From: Pedobacter sp. MC2016-14
GTDB taxonomy: Bacteria; Bacteroidota; Bacteroidia; Sphingobacteriales; Sphingobacteriaceae
DNA: 64,000 bases
Assembly (NCBI RefSeq): GCF_020991475.1
Contig: NZ_JAJMPA010000001.1
Coordinates: 1,674,001 to 1,738,000, forward strand
Direction: 5' to 3'
This document shows, piece by piece, positions 45,724 through 54,723 of the stretch; the first letter of the stretch is position 1, and the number at the start of each line of letters is the position of its first letter. Under the pieces are notes generated by a model. The model was not told the origin of the DNA, did not search any database, and was given only the letters and a program-made list of their open reading frames with translations. The translations under genes and the position numbers were made by a program.

Positions 45724-45731
45724 TATCTTTG
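45724..45731 (+). promoter_or_regulatory. -7 element for the methyltransferase gene
   Basis: TATCTTTG, a perfect TAnnTTTG match, 17 bases before the ATG at 45749. No TTG at the expected spacing upstream. Confidence 0.55.
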
Positions 45732-45748
45732 CTAACTAATTTGAACTC

Positions 45749-46951
45749 ATGTCAAACCAACTTTTTCTAGTACAGTTTCAAAACCATTTAAATGAAAGTA
45801 TTTCTACCGGCACCTTTTTAAAGGTCTCTCTTGGCAATTATCAGGGAAATGATAAGGAACTGAAAAATGTATACGTTAGACGGGTTAAGATTAAGCGTGT
45901 GGATATGCTTTCTTTTACTTATCGTAATAAAACCAGGGACATCATCAAAAACTTAAGTATTGTTGATGGGATGCGGTTAGTTGGGCAGTTTATCAGTAAT
46001 GATTTTAGGATTGCGACATTGTTCACAACCGGCAAAGAGGTTATTTTGGAATACAATAAAAAGGGAGTTATTTCTCTCAGAGAAAGACTGCTCAATACAA
46101 GGCCTGTTCCTGTTCCGTTGGCAAGTCATGATAAGGAGAAAAAAAGGGTTATCGAAGCAGTTGGTTCTAAGTCCTATTTGCAGGCGCTAAACATAACTGA
46201 TGCTACTGGCGTTGTTTATAAAAATGCGCAGAGTAAATATAAACAAATCAACCAATACATTGAGCTTCTGAGTCCAATGATTAAGGGGCTCCCTGCAGGT
46301 TCAATTCGTAATGTTGCGGATATGGGTTCAGGGAAGGGGTATTTGACTTTCGCTTTGTATGATTATCTTCATCAGGTGTTGGGATTGGATGTTGATGTTG
46401 TAGGTGTGGAATACCGGGAGGATCTTGTGCTGCTGTGTAATGAGATTTCGAAAAGTTCTGATTTCAAGAAGCTGAGTTTTGTACCTGGTACAATTGAAGA
46501 TTTTGATGCCTCTGGAACAGATTTACTGATTGCCTTGCATGCCTGTGATACGGCTACGGATGATGCGATATTTAAAGGGATTACAGCAGGTGCAAAGTTA
46601 ATTGTGGTGGCCCCGTGTTGTCATAAACAGATCCGTAGGGAGATGGTTAGCGCCAGTGCTAAAAATGAGCTTGATTTTGTCTTAAAGTATGGCATATTTA
46701 TGGAGCGACAGGCAGAAATGGTTACGGATGGTATTCGTGCACTTATATTGGAATATTATGGTTATAAGACTAAGGTGATGGAATTTATTTCTGATGTACA
46801 TACTCCAAAAAATGTTTTGATTGTAGGCGTAAAGGCCAACCCAGCAGCTGATCTGGATTTAAACGGTAAACAAATCCTAAAAAAGATTAAAGAGGCTAAA
46901 GATTTCTTTGGCATCAGCTATCATCATTTGGAAAAACTGTTCAAATTATAA
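45749..46951 (+). CDS. SAM-dependent methyltransferase, Methyltransf_32-like
   Basis: 400 residues. The C-terminal half has a Rossmann methyltransferase with motif I NVADMGSGKGYLTFALYDYL, an acidic loop VVGVEYREDLV and the LIALHACDTATDDA and VVAPCCHKQIR segments typical of the Methyltransf_32 family, whose relatives act on RNA. The N-terminal 150 residues form an uncharacterised domain that may bind substrate. The substrate cannot be named. Single gene between the ribosomal operon and dnaK. No terminator follows, so some read-through into dnaK is possible. Confidence 0.8.
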   Translation: MSNQLFLVQFQNHLNESISTGTFLKVSLGNYQGNDKELKNVYVRRVKIKRVDMLSFTYRNKTRDIIKNLSIVDGMRLVGQFISNDFRIATLFTTGKEVILEYNKKGVISLRERLLNTRPVPVPLASHDKEKKRVIEAVGSKSYLQALNITDATGVVYKNAQSKYKQINQYIELLSPMIKGLPAGSIRNVADMGSGKGYLTFALYDYLHQVLGLDVDVVGVEYREDLVLLCNEISKSSDFKKLSFVPGTIEDFDASGTDLLIALHACDTATDDAIFKGITAGAKLIVVAPCCHKQIRREMVSASAKNELDFVLKYGIFMERQAEMVTDGIRALILEYYGYKTKVMEFISDVHTPKNVLIVGVKANPAADLDLNGKQILKKIKEAKDFFGISYHHLEKLFKL

Positions 46952-46960
46952 TACTGCTTG

Positions 46961-47049
46961 TGTCAACCTGTCATAATTAATACTCATTTAATTAACATTT
47001 TAGCAGTAGTTTACTGGCTACAAGTCTTTAATTGAAAAAATATATGTCA
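46961..47049 (+). repeat. Three TGTCA direct repeats upstream of dnaK
   Basis: TGTCA occurs at 46961-46965, 46969-46973 and 47045-47049, on the same strand and upstream of the sigma-54-like element. This is compatible with activator sites, but the word is short and may recur by chance. Confidence 0.3.
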
Positions 47050-47055
47050 ATTAAC

Positions 47056-47085
47056 TGCCAAAATTTGATTGGCACATTGCTTGTT
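47056..47085 (+). promoter_or_regulatory. Sigma-54-like promoter with overlapping inverted repeat upstream of dnaK
   Basis: TTGGCACATTGCTTGTT (47069-47085) matches the -24/-12 sigma-54 pattern TGGCACG-N4-TTGCW with two mismatches and the right GG-N10-GT spacing. The -24 half overlaps an inverted repeat TGCCAA-N7-TTGGCA (47056-47074). A predicted start near 47095 would give a leader of about 39 bases. No CIRCE element and no TAnnTTTG were seen in 46952-47133. Confidence 0.5.
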
Positions 47086-47133
47086 AAGCAGATAGAAATA
47101 ACACGATTTTAAACACAAACAGAGATAAATAGC

Positions 47134-49041
47134 ATGTCAAAAATTATTGGTATAGACTTAGGAACAACAAACTCTTGCGTAGCTGTAATGGAAGGTAACG
47201 AGCCTGTAGTTATAGCCAACAGTGAGGGTAAGCGTACAACGCCATCCATTGTTGCTTTTGCAGAAAATGGCGAACGTAAAGTAGGAGAGCCGGCTAAACG
47301 TCAGGCAATTACTAACCCAACAAAAACAATTTATTCGATCAAACGCTTTATGGGCAGCAGCTTTGCTGAGGTTTCTAAAGAAGTTGGTCGTGTACCTTAC
47401 AAAGTTGTAAAGGGTGACAACAATACACCACGTGTAGAAATTGACGACCGTAAATATACTCCGCAGGAAATTTCTGCAATGATTTTGCAGAAAATGAAAA
47501 AAACTGCAGAAGACTTTTTAGGTCATGAGGTTTCTGAAGCAGTAATTACTGTTCCAGCTTACTTTAATGATGCTCAGCGTCAGGCTACAAAAGAAGCAGG
47601 TGAAATTGCAGGTCTTACTGTTAAAAGGATCATCAACGAGCCAACTGCTGCTGCATTAGCTTACGGTTTGGATAAAACAAACAAAGACATGAAAATTGTT
47701 GTGTTTGACTGCGGTGGTGGTACTCATGACGTTTCAGTATTAGAATTAGGTGATGGTGTATTTGAAGTGAAATCTACTGACGGTGATACGCACCTGGGCG
47801 GTGATGACTTTGACCACATTATTATTGACTGGTTGGCAGATGAGTTTAAAAATGAAAATGGCATGGACCTTCACCAGGATCCAATGGCGTTACAACGTTT
47901 AAAAGAAGCTGCTGAGAAAGCTAAAATAGAGTTGTCAAGCACTACATCTACTGAAGTTAACCTTCCATATATTACTGCTGATGCTAGCGGACCTAAACAC
48001 TTGGTAAGAAACTTAAGCCGTGCTAAATTTGAGCAATTGGCAGGTGATTTAATTAAACGTACTATTGATCCTTGTAAATCTGCTTTGAAAAATGCTGGTT
48101 TAAAAGTTTCTGATATTGACGAAATCATTTTAGTAGGTGGTTCTACACGTATTCCAGCAATTCAGGAGGCTGTTAAAGCTTTCTTTGGTAAAGAGCCTTC
48201 TAAAGGTGTTAACCCTGATGAGGTTGTGGCTATCGGCGCTGCAATTCAAGGTGGTGTATTAACTGGTGAAGTTAAAGATGTATTGTTATTAGACGTTACT
48301 CCACTTTCGTTAGGTATCGAAACTATGGGTGGTGTAATGACAAAATTAATTGAAGCTAACACTACTATTCCATCTAAAAAGGCAGAAACTTTCTCTACAG
48401 CAGCTGATAATCAGCCTTCGGTAGAAATCCACATTTTACAAGGAGAGCGTCCTATGGCTGCTCAAAACCGTACTATTGGACGTTTTATCCTGGATGGTAT
48501 TCCACCGGCACCTCGTGGTGTTCCACAAGTAGAAGTTGCTTTTGATATTGATGCAAATGGTATCTTACACGTAAGTGCTAAAGATAAAGCTACTGGTAAA
48601 GAGCAAAAGATCCGTATTGAGGCTTCATCTGGTTTAACAGAAGAAGAGATCAAGAAGATGAAGGAAGAAGCAGAGCAAAATGCTGATGCTGATAGAATTG
48701 CTAAAGAAGAAGCAGATAAAATTAACGGTGCAGATGCTTTAATTTTCTCTACTGAGAAACAATTAAAAGAATTTGGCGATAAGATTTCTGCTGATAAAAA
48801 AGCACCTATTGAGGCTGGATTGGCTAAATTGCAAGCTGCTCATGCTTCAAGAAACTTTGCTGATATCGATGCTGCACAAGAAGAGCTTCAAGCTGCATGG
48901 AATGCTGCTTCTGAAGAGATGTACAAAGATGGTCAAGGTGCTGATGCTGCTCAACCTCAAGGTGGTGCTGCTGAAGCTCAGAACGGCGCAGATAATGTTA
49001 CTGATGTAGACTTCGAAGAAGTAAAAGACGAAACTAAATAA
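47134..49041 (+). CDS. dnaK: Molecular chaperone DnaK (Hsp70)
   Basis: 635 residues. The nucleotide-binding domain starts [17 protein letters not shown] and holds [32 protein letters not shown] and [13 protein letters not shown]. The linker [19 protein letters not shown] leads to the peptide-binding domain and a helical lid ending in the acidic [14 protein letters not shown]. It folds newly made and stress-damaged proteins with DnaJ and GrpE, neither of which is here. GGGTHDVS has His where Phe or Tyr is common (usual GGGTFDVS), a mild oddity. It stands alone with its own terminator. Confidence 0.97.
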   Translation: MSKIIGIDLGTTNSCVAVMEGNEPVVIANSEGKRTTPSIVAFAENGERKVGEPAKRQAITNPTKTIYSIKRFMGSSFAEVSKEVGRVPYKVVKGDNNTPRVEIDDRKYTPQEISAMILQKMKKTAEDFLGHEVSEAVITVPAYFNDAQRQATKEAGEIAGLTVKRIINEPTAAALAYGLDKTNKDMKIVVFDCGGGTHDVSVLELGDGVFEVKSTDGDTHLGGDDFDHIIIDWLADEFKNENGMDLHQDPMALQRLKEAAEKAKIELSSTTSTEVNLPYITADASGPKHLVRNLSRAKFEQLAGDLIKRTIDPCKSALKNAGLKVSDIDEIILVGGSTRIPAIQEAVKAFFGKEPSKGVNPDEVVAIGAAIQGGVLTGEVKDVLLLDVTPLSLGIETMGGVMTKLIEANTTIPSKKAETFSTAADNQPSVEIHILQGERPMAAQNRTIGRFILDGIPPAPRGVPQVEVAFDIDANGILHVSAKDKATGKEQKIRIEASSGLTEEEIKKMKEEAEQNADADRIAKEEADKINGADALIFSTEKQLKEFGDKISADKKAPIEAGLAKLQAAHASRNFADIDAAQEELQAAWNAASEEMYKDGQGADAAQPQGGAAEAQNGADNVTDVDFEEVKDETK

Positions 49042-49058
49042 TCGTCCCTATATAACAG

Positions 49059-49095
49059 AAAGGCCCCCGGTAAGTAATTATCGGGGGCCTTTTTT
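49059..49095. terminator. Bidirectional terminator after dnaK
   Basis: AAAGGCCCCCGGTAA pairs with TTATCGGGGGCCTTT, loop GTAA, followed by more T. It lies 18 bases after the dnaK stop and also ends the convergent nucleotidyltransferase gene. Confidence 0.93.
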
Positions 49096-49116
49096 ATGCA
49101 GTTGTATTTTTGAAAA

Positions 49117-50016
49117 CTAATTCCACAAGTTTTCAGGATATACGCCATCTTTAATCAATTGGTCAAAACTTGCCTGTACTACAGGTTTATCTTCTTTGTA
49201 AGTTACACCAAACCACTTACTATCTGTGGGTACTACTTTAAAGTCGGCTTTTTCTGAATTTAGCAGGGTCTCTACAATAATCGGAATAAAGAATTCTGAC
49301 TTAGGATTTTCACGATTGTTTTTAGCGAACTCCCTGAATAATTCAACAGAGATTTTAAAAACTTCAGGTGTAAAACCCCAGAAATTCATTGATACACGGG
49401 TATCTAAGGCCAGGGGATATTGTTTGGTATTTTCTTCGTAAATAATTGCTTCGCCGTCACGTAAAACCTTGGTTCTTTCAATAATTTCTTCAAGGTAGCC
49501 TTCAGGACTTACTTTACAAACACCACGAGATACGGAACCAAAGTCTGACAATGTTTTGGCAATTTCGTAACCAATCATGGAGTAGTTGCTTCCAGTGACT
49601 TCAGTTGTCAAAAAGTCCACCATTTTTGTAAATGCATCTAAGCCATAAAAGTCATCTGCGTTAATCACGCAAAAAGGTTCTTTTATTACGTTTCTTGCAG
49701 CAAGAATTGCATGACCTGTTCCCCATGGTTTTTCCCGGTGTATTTCTTCATCAATTCCGAATTGTTTAAGGTTAAAATTCTGAAACACATAGTCGGTTTC
49801 AATTTTACCTTTTAATTTTGGTTCAAAAATCCCTTTAAAGTCTTCAAGAAATTCTTCTTTAATGATGAATACTACCTTTCCAAAACCAGCTTTGATGGCA
49901 TCGTAAATGGAATAATCAATAATGGTTTCTCCATTTGGGCCAAACCCATCAATTTGTTTCATGCTGCCATAGCGGCTGGCCATTCCTGCTGCTAAGATTA
50001 ATAAAGTTGGTTTCAT
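49117..50016 (-). CDS. Sugar nucleotidyltransferase (NTP_transferase family)
   Basis: 299 residues. The N-terminal nucleotide motif is LILAAGMASRYGSMKQIDGFGPNGETIIDYSIYDAI, a variant of GxGxRLxPLT, and the metal site INADDFYGLDAF appears further on. It transfers a nucleotidyl group to a sugar phosphate for envelope polysaccharides or glycolipids, but which sugar cannot be read. Its start overlaps the M42 peptidase stop by one base (TAATG), so translation is coupled, though the two have no obvious pathway link. Confidence 0.8.
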   Translation of the reverse strand: MKPTLLILAAGMASRYGSMKQIDGFGPNGETIIDYSIYDAIKAGFGKVVFIIKEEFLEDFKGIFEPKLKGKIETDYVFQNFNLKQFGIDEEIHREKPWGTGHAILAARNVIKEPFCVINADDFYGLDAFTKMVDFLTTEVTGSNYSMIGYEIAKTLSDFGSVSRGVCKVSPEGYLEEIIERTKVLRDGEAIIYEENTKQYPLALDTRVSMNFWGFTPEVFKISVELFREFAKNNRENPKSEFFIPIIVETLLNSEKADFKVVPTDSKWFGVTYKEDKPVVQASFDQLIKDGVYPENLWN

Positions 50017-51131
50017 TAAGATGAATATTTAAAATCGTGATCTTTTTGAATATTTAAAAGAGAATGATAAATGAGGCTAATTACATTATCTACATCCTCT
50101 TTATGAATCATTTCTACAGTGGTGTGCATGTAGCGTAATGGAAGCGAAATCAACGCTGATGGCACACCTCCGTTAGAATAGGCAAAAGCATCTGTATCAG
50201 TTCCTGTAGATCTGGATGAAGCCTGCCGTTGGAAAGGGATGTTGTTGTCTTGTGCGGTTTTAACGAGCAGTTTATTCAAGTTTACCTGTACAGCGGGTGC
50301 ATAAGATACTACCGGGCCTTTTCCTGCAGCCATCTCGCCCTGGGTAATTTTATTGATCATTGGCGTAGTTGTATCATGCGTAACATCTGTAATGATGGCA
50401 ACATTAGGTTTAATGCTGTGTGCAATCATTTCGGCGCCCCGCAACCCAATTTCTTCCTGTACTGAGTTTACAATATACAAGCCAAATGGCAGTTCTTTTT
50501 TATTCTCTTTTAACAGACGTGCCACTTCGGCAATCATAAATCCACCTGCACGGTTATCTAGCGCACGACCAACATAGTAGCGGTCGTTTAGTACCATAAA
50601 TTCATCTTCGTAAGTAATTACACAGCCCACATGAATGCCCAGTTTTTCAACTTCTTCTTTACTTGTGCAACCACAATCTAAAAAGATATTTTTTAAGGCA
50701 GGTGCTTCTTCTTTTTCTCCGGCACCACGAGTATGTATTGCAGGCCAGCCAAATACTGCTTTAACTAATCCATTATCTGTATGGATATTTACTCTTTTTG
50801 ACGGTGCAATCTGATGGTCTGAACCGCCATTACGGATCACATAGATTAAGCCATCACTGGTAATGTAATTCACAAACCATGAAATTTCATCAGCGTGAGC
50901 CTCAATTACCACTTTAAATTCAGCTTTAGGGTTAATTACACCTACAGCGGTACCATAATTGTCAATATAACTTTCGTCAATGTATGGCTTTAGGTAATCT
51001 AACCACATTTTCTGACCAGGGTATTCAAATCCGGTAGGAGAGGGATTGTTGATATACGCTTCAAAAAATTTTAGGGATTCTGAGGTTACAACAGGTATAT
51101 GTTTTTTTTCTTCTTCTTTATTTTTAGCCAT
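50016..51131 (-). CDS. M42-family metallopeptidase (glutamyl aminopeptidase/endoglucanase-like)
   Basis: 371 residues, slightly longer than the family mean because of a charged N-terminus. Metal ligands: VVIEAHADEISWFV (His), GRALDNRAGGFM (Asp), VQEEIGLRGAE (Glu-Glu), ITDVTHDTTTP (Asp) and YMHTTVEMI (His). M42 enzymes are large tetrahedral aminopeptidase assemblies that finish protein breakdown in the cytoplasm. Downstream gene overlap as noted. Candidate promoter at 51200-51207. Confidence 0.93.
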   Translation of the reverse strand: MAKNKEEEKKHIPVVTSESLKFFEAYINNPSPTGFEYPGQKMWLDYLKPYIDESYIDNYGTAVGVINPKAEFKVVIEAHADEISWFVNYITSDGLIYVIRNGGSDHQIAPSKRVNIHTDNGLVKAVFGWPAIHTRGAGEKEEAPALKNIFLDCGCTSKEEVEKLGIHVGCVITYEDEFMVLNDRYYVGRALDNRAGGFMIAEVARLLKENKKELPFGLYIVNSVQEEIGLRGAEMIAHSIKPNVAIITDVTHDTTTPMINKITQGEMAAGKGPVVSYAPAVQVNLNKLLVKTAQDNNIPFQRQASSRSTGTDTDAFAYSNGGVPSALISLPLRYMHTTVEMIHKEDVDNVISLIYHSLLNIQKDHDFKYSS

Positions 51132-51199
51132 GCTATTGTTTTTTACTAAATGTTCTTGATGATCTATGAAATATTTCCGTGTTAAATTTCCAGATCAAG

Positions 51200-51207
51200 C
51201 AAATATA
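51200..51207 (-). promoter_or_regulatory. -7 element for the M42 peptidase gene
   Basis: Minus strand reads TATATTTG, a TAnnTTTG match, about 69 bases before the start. Suggests that M42 and the nucleotidyltransferase form a unit separate from the upstream MFS gene. Confidence 0.5.
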
Positions 51208-51235
51208 TAAAACACGGTTTTAAAAGCTTTACTTT

Positions 51236-52393
51236 TTAATCATTCTGCTGTAAAAGCATGTAGATGCAAATGTTTATTAAAATAACGATAGTGGTGCCCA
51301 GACAGAATAGTGGCCACTTGCCCATATCCCAGAGCCAAAGACCCAATGCAGATCCGGATGATGCACCTACAAAACTTACCGACATAAACACAGTATTGAG
51401 ACGGTTTCTGGCTTCCGGCACGAGGGTGTAGATGCGGGTTTGATTGGTTACATGAATGGCCTGCTGACCAATATCTATCAATAAAATTCCTATTGCAAAA
51501 AGGTAAAGATGATTTCCTGTTAAGTAGAAAGTAGCGATACTGGCAAGTTGCAGTAAAAGGCCAATCAGCAGGTTTCGTCTTGGATCTTTACTGTCACTAA
51601 GTTTGCCTACCAAAGGAGCAGCCATTGCACCGGCAGCGCCTGCAATTCCGAACAGCCCTATTTGTAAACTACTAAGGTTATAAGGTGGGTTAGCCAGAAA
51701 AAGCACCATTGTGGTCCAGAACGCGCTCAGTATGGCAAAGGCAAGGAAGTTGATGATTGATGCTTCTCTAAGTACCGGCTGAGTTTTGATATAATGCCCC
51801 ATGCTCATCACCAAATCTTTATAAGTTCCATTAAAAGTTGGCTTACTTATGGGAAATCGTTTCGCCATCAGCACCAATAACAAACTGCAAATGCCCGCTG
51901 CCATAAAATAAACGGAGCGCCATCCCCAAATAAAGCCGATGCTGCCGCTTACGGTTCTGGAAGCCAGAATGCCTATCAGAAGGCCGCTCATGATGATACC
52001 TATGGTTTCCCCTCGGTTTTCATCGGCACTTAAGTTAGCGGCCATGGGTAATATCAGCTGAGGTACTATAGAACTGGCACCAATAAGCACACAAGAAATT
52101 TCAAGCATCCAAAAAGCATGTGAAAATGCCGCAAGTAGTAATGCCGCTACGGCACATGCGGTAATCAATAAAATCTGTTTTCGGCGTTCAAACATATCGC
52201 CAAGGGGTACCAGCACAAATAGCCCAAGGGCATAACCGGCTTGTGTTAAAGACGCAATTCGGCCTGCATAGCTTTCAGTCAGGTTAAACTCCTTTGCTAC
52301 CAGAATAACCAAGGGCTGGCAGTAATAAATATTTGCAACAATAAGCCCGGTGCAAAAGGCCATTAATAAAACGTCTATTCGGCTTAACTTCAT
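51236..52393 (-). CDS. MFS transporter (efflux type)
   Basis: 385 residues with 12 hydrophobic segments. The loop 2-3 motif is LGDMFERRKQILL (variant of GxxxDRxGRR). GLLIGILASRTVSGSIGFIWGWRSVYFM resembles proton-antiport motif C of drug and metabolite exporters. Substrate unknown. A TTG codon three bases upstream could extend the frame, but the ATG at 52393 overlaps the stop of the carboxylase gene (TGATG) and is the natural start. Confidence 0.85.
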   Translation of the reverse strand: MKLSRIDVLLMAFCTGLIVANIYYCQPLVILVAKEFNLTESYAGRIASLTQAGYALGLFVLVPLGDMFERRKQILLITACAVAALLLAAFSHAFWMLEISCVLIGASSIVPQLILPMAANLSADENRGETIGIIMSGLLIGILASRTVSGSIGFIWGWRSVYFMAAGICSLLLVLMAKRFPISKPTFNGTYKDLVMSMGHYIKTQPVLREASIINFLAFAILSAFWTTMVLFLANPPYNLSSLQIGLFGIAGAAGAMAAPLVGKLSDSKDPRRNLLIGLLLQLASIATFYLTGNHLYLFAIGILLIDIGQQAIHVTNQTRIYTLVPEARNRLNTVFMSVSFVGASSGSALGLWLWDMGKWPLFCLGTTIVILINICIYMLLQQND

Positions 52394-53934
52394 CAAAGTG
52401 GGATGTTTCCGTGTTTTTTACGGGGAGTGTTTACAATTTTATTTTCGAGCATTTTAAATGCCTTAATCAGTTTTATCCTGGTAAAAGCGGGCTCAATCAC
52501 TTCGTCTACAAAGCCGCGCTCAGCAGCACGATAAGGATTGGCAAAAGTATCAGAATATAACTTTTCTTTTTCCAGCCATTTTTGCTCCGGGTTCTCCGCT
52601 TCGCTAATTTCCTTTTTAAAAATGATTTCGGCCGCGCCTTTAGCACCCATAACTGCAATTTCTGCACTTGGCCAGGCATAATTCATATCTGCGCCAATAT
52701 GCTTGGAGTTCATTACATCATAAGCGCCTCCGTATGCTTTTCTGGTAATTACGGTAATGCGTGGTACAGTGGCTTCACTAAAAGCATACAATAGTTTAGC
52801 GCCATTGCTAATGATACCGTTCCATTCCTGGTCTGTACCGGGCAAAAATCCGGGTACATCTTCCAAAACCAGTAAAGGGATGTTAAAGCAATCGCAAAAG
52901 CGGACAAAACGTGCGGCTTTTGTTGAAGCATTATTGTCCAGCACACCTGCCAGATAAGCGGGTTGGTTGGCAACAATCCCAATACTTCTACCAGCCAGTC
53001 TGGCAAAACCTACAACAATATTTTCGGCATAAGCGGCATGTACCTCCAGAAAACTCTCCGCGTCTGTTATGTCCGTTATGGCTTCCCTAATGTCATATGG
53101 CTGGTTAGCATTTTGGGGCAGCAGAGTAGTTAACGATGGCCTGCTTTCGTCGCCAGGTGTATAGGCGAGTGGCGATGCAGTTTCCTCACAATTTTGAGGC
53201 ATGTAGCTCAATAGCTTTTTAACATAACTAATGGCTTCAATCTCATTTATACAAGCAAAATGAGTAACGCCTGATTTTGTAGCATGGGTAGTTGCCCCTC
53301 CAAGTTCTTCTGAGGTCACCACTTCATGGGTTACTGTTTTAACCACATTAGGCCCTGTTACAAACATATAGCTGGTATGTTCTACCATGAGTATAAAATC
53401 AGTAATGGCCGGAGAATATACAGCACCCCCGGCACAGGGGCCCATAATGGCAGATAGCTGGGGGATAACGCCCGAAGCTTGTACATTGCGGTAAAATATA
53501 TCTGCATACCCACCCAATGATACTACACCTTCCTGAATTCTGGCCCCACCACTGTCATTAAGGCCAATTATGGGGGCGCCATTTTGCATGGCCAAATCCA
53601 TTACCCGGCAAATCTTTTCTGCATGGGTTTCAGAAAGTGAGCCTCCAAAAACGGTAAAATCCTGAGAAAAAACATACACCAGTCTTCCATTGATGTTGCC
53701 ATAGCCTGTTACCACACCATCACCCGGATATTGTTCTTTTTCCATCCCAAAATCGGTACTTCGATGGCTTACCAGCATTCCAATTTCTTCAAAGGTATCT
53801 TCATCCATTAAAAAATGAATACGCTCACGGGCGGTTAGTTTCCCCTTTTTATGCTGACTTTCAATTCTTGAGGTGCCTCCTCCAAGATTGGCCAGTTTAA
53901 TTTTTTCCTTTAATTCTTCTGTTTTGCTCTTCAT
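52393..53934 (-). CDS. Acyl-CoA (propionyl-CoA) carboxylase beta subunit
   Basis: 513 residues, the length of PccB/methylmalonyl-CoA decarboxylase alpha subunits. It contains [83 protein letters not shown] and C-terminal RKKHGNIPL. With a biotin carrier and carboxylase it would make methylmalonyl-CoA from propionyl-CoA. Neither partner is near, so they must be elsewhere. Coupled to the MFS gene by a one-base overlap. Propionyl specificity is inferred by family likeness. Confidence 0.92.
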   Translation of the reverse strand: MKSKTEELKEKIKLANLGGGTSRIESQHKKGKLTARERIHFLMDEDTFEEIGMLVSHRSTDFGMEKEQYPGDGVVTGYGNINGRLVYVFSQDFTVFGGSLSETHAEKICRVMDLAMQNGAPIIGLNDSGGARIQEGVVSLGGYADIFYRNVQASGVIPQLSAIMGPCAGGAVYSPAITDFILMVEHTSYMFVTGPNVVKTVTHEVVTSEELGGATTHATKSGVTHFACINEIEAISYVKKLLSYMPQNCEETASPLAYTPGDESRPSLTTLLPQNANQPYDIREAITDITDAESFLEVHAAYAENIVVGFARLAGRSIGIVANQPAYLAGVLDNNASTKAARFVRFCDCFNIPLLVLEDVPGFLPGTDQEWNGIISNGAKLLYAFSEATVPRITVITRKAYGGAYDVMNSKHIGADMNYAWPSAEIAVMGAKGAAEIIFKKEISEAENPEQKWLEKEKLYSDTFANPYRAAERGFVDEVIEPAFTRIKLIKAFKMLENKIVNTPRKKHGNIPL

Positions 53935-54110
53935 TTAGCGATGATGTATTTGCTTGTATGTTTGCAATTTCAATAAGCTAAAGTACATTATAAACTGCAA
54001 TGCTGTTAATTTTAAACTTGTTAATTGAGGATTTGTAAGCACCACCTTGTTTTAAAGGAATTGAAAAGTTTTTACTGAATAATTGTTGATTAATCAGAAA
54101 TCAGATTACT

Positions 54111-54143
54111 TTTGGAAAACACGGTACTAAATATTTACCTTTA
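54111..54143 (+). promoter_or_regulatory. Candidate promoter of the small membrane protein gene
   Basis: TTTG at 54111-54114, 21 bases, then TACCTTTA at 54136-54143, one mismatch from TAnnTTTG. The ATG follows after three bases. The rest of 53935-54110 is AT-rich with no gene. Confidence 0.45.
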
Positions 54144-54146
54144 GAT

Positions 54147-54488
54147 ATGTTTATCAGGAGATACAAACTGTTCATCGTTATAGCTTTTTTGGGGATCTTC
54201 TTCGCCAAAATGGTCATTTCTATTGCACCGGTTTTTATTACAAAGCTTGATAAGGATACGATGAAGTCGGTGATTATGCAGTTAGAAATGGAGCATGAAG
54301 CCGATGGCGACGCCTCAAAAGTGATTTTGAAATATGTAGATTGTAAATTCAATTTTCATTATGACCCTTTGTACCTGCCTTTGATTTTCCATTTCAACAT
54401 CAAAAATGATTTCTTAGACCATTTTAAGCGGTATGTAGATCCTTTTCACCCCACTGTACCAACACCCCCTCCAAATAGTTTGGTCTGA
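54147..54488 (+). CDS. Small single-span membrane protein, unrecognised
   Basis: 113 residues. Positively charged start (MFIRRYK), one hydrophobic helix (about 8-29; LFIVIAFLGIFFAKMVISIA), then a charged segment rich in Asp, His and aromatic residues and a Pro-rich end (TPPPNSLV). No family recognised. It lies between the leftward carboxylase operon and the SulP gene, 235 bases before the latter, with a palindrome cluster in between. Could be exported with an uncleaved signal anchor. Reality of the gene is supported by the promoter-like element and hydrophobic start only. Confidence 0.55.
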   Translation: MFIRRYKLFIVIAFLGIFFAKMVISIAPVFITKLDKDTMKSVIMQLEMEHEADGDASKVILKYVDCKFNFHYDPLYLPLIFHFNIKNDFLDHFKRYVDPFHPTVPTPPPNSLV

Positions 54489-54489
54489 T

Positions 54490-54640
54490 TACCATGTCCG
54501 CCTGCGGACTTATGTGTAATCTTAAAAATGCTCCTTTACGAAGCGTTAGTTCCGCTGCTGCGATTTTCGCATACCTTGCCATCGAGCCTGATATCAGACT
54601 CGAGCCTGACAGGCATGGAGGCGGGTCATGATGTTTGGCA
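54490..54640. repeat. Cluster of four palindromes upstream of the SulP gene
   Basis: GTCCGC-CT-GCGGAC (54496-54509), TGCGA-TTT-TCGCA (54559-54571), a 20-bp palindrome with one mismatch centred on CTGATATCAG (54583-54602) and GCCTG-A-CAGGC (54604-54614), with the 8-mer GAGCCTGA repeated. The stretch looks more GC-rich than its surroundings and has no coding role; it has the look of a mobile repeat unit or a structured RNA. Confidence 0.6.
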
Positions 54641-54723
54641 GCTTTAGCGGCCCCTACACTTTTGTATATGGAACATTATGCAAGAGCAACGATCTCAAAT
54701 TACAAAGGATAATATTAAATTTT

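Noticed and set aside
46952-47133. CIRCE element for HrcA before dnaK
   Set aside because: No TTAGCACTC-N9-GAGTGCTAA-like inverted repeat is present in the gap.
52394-52396. TTG start for the MFS gene
   Set aside because: The adjacent ATG gives a normal N-terminus and the usual TGATG overlap.
54541-54620. Integron attC site
   Set aside because: GTTAGTT only approximates the GTTRRRY core, the matching RYYYAAC end is missing, and no integrase is present.
54628-54723. 32-residue N-terminal extension of SulP
   Set aside because: It begins at the edge of the palindrome cluster and has no SulP character; the ATG at 54724 is followed by a normal SulP start.
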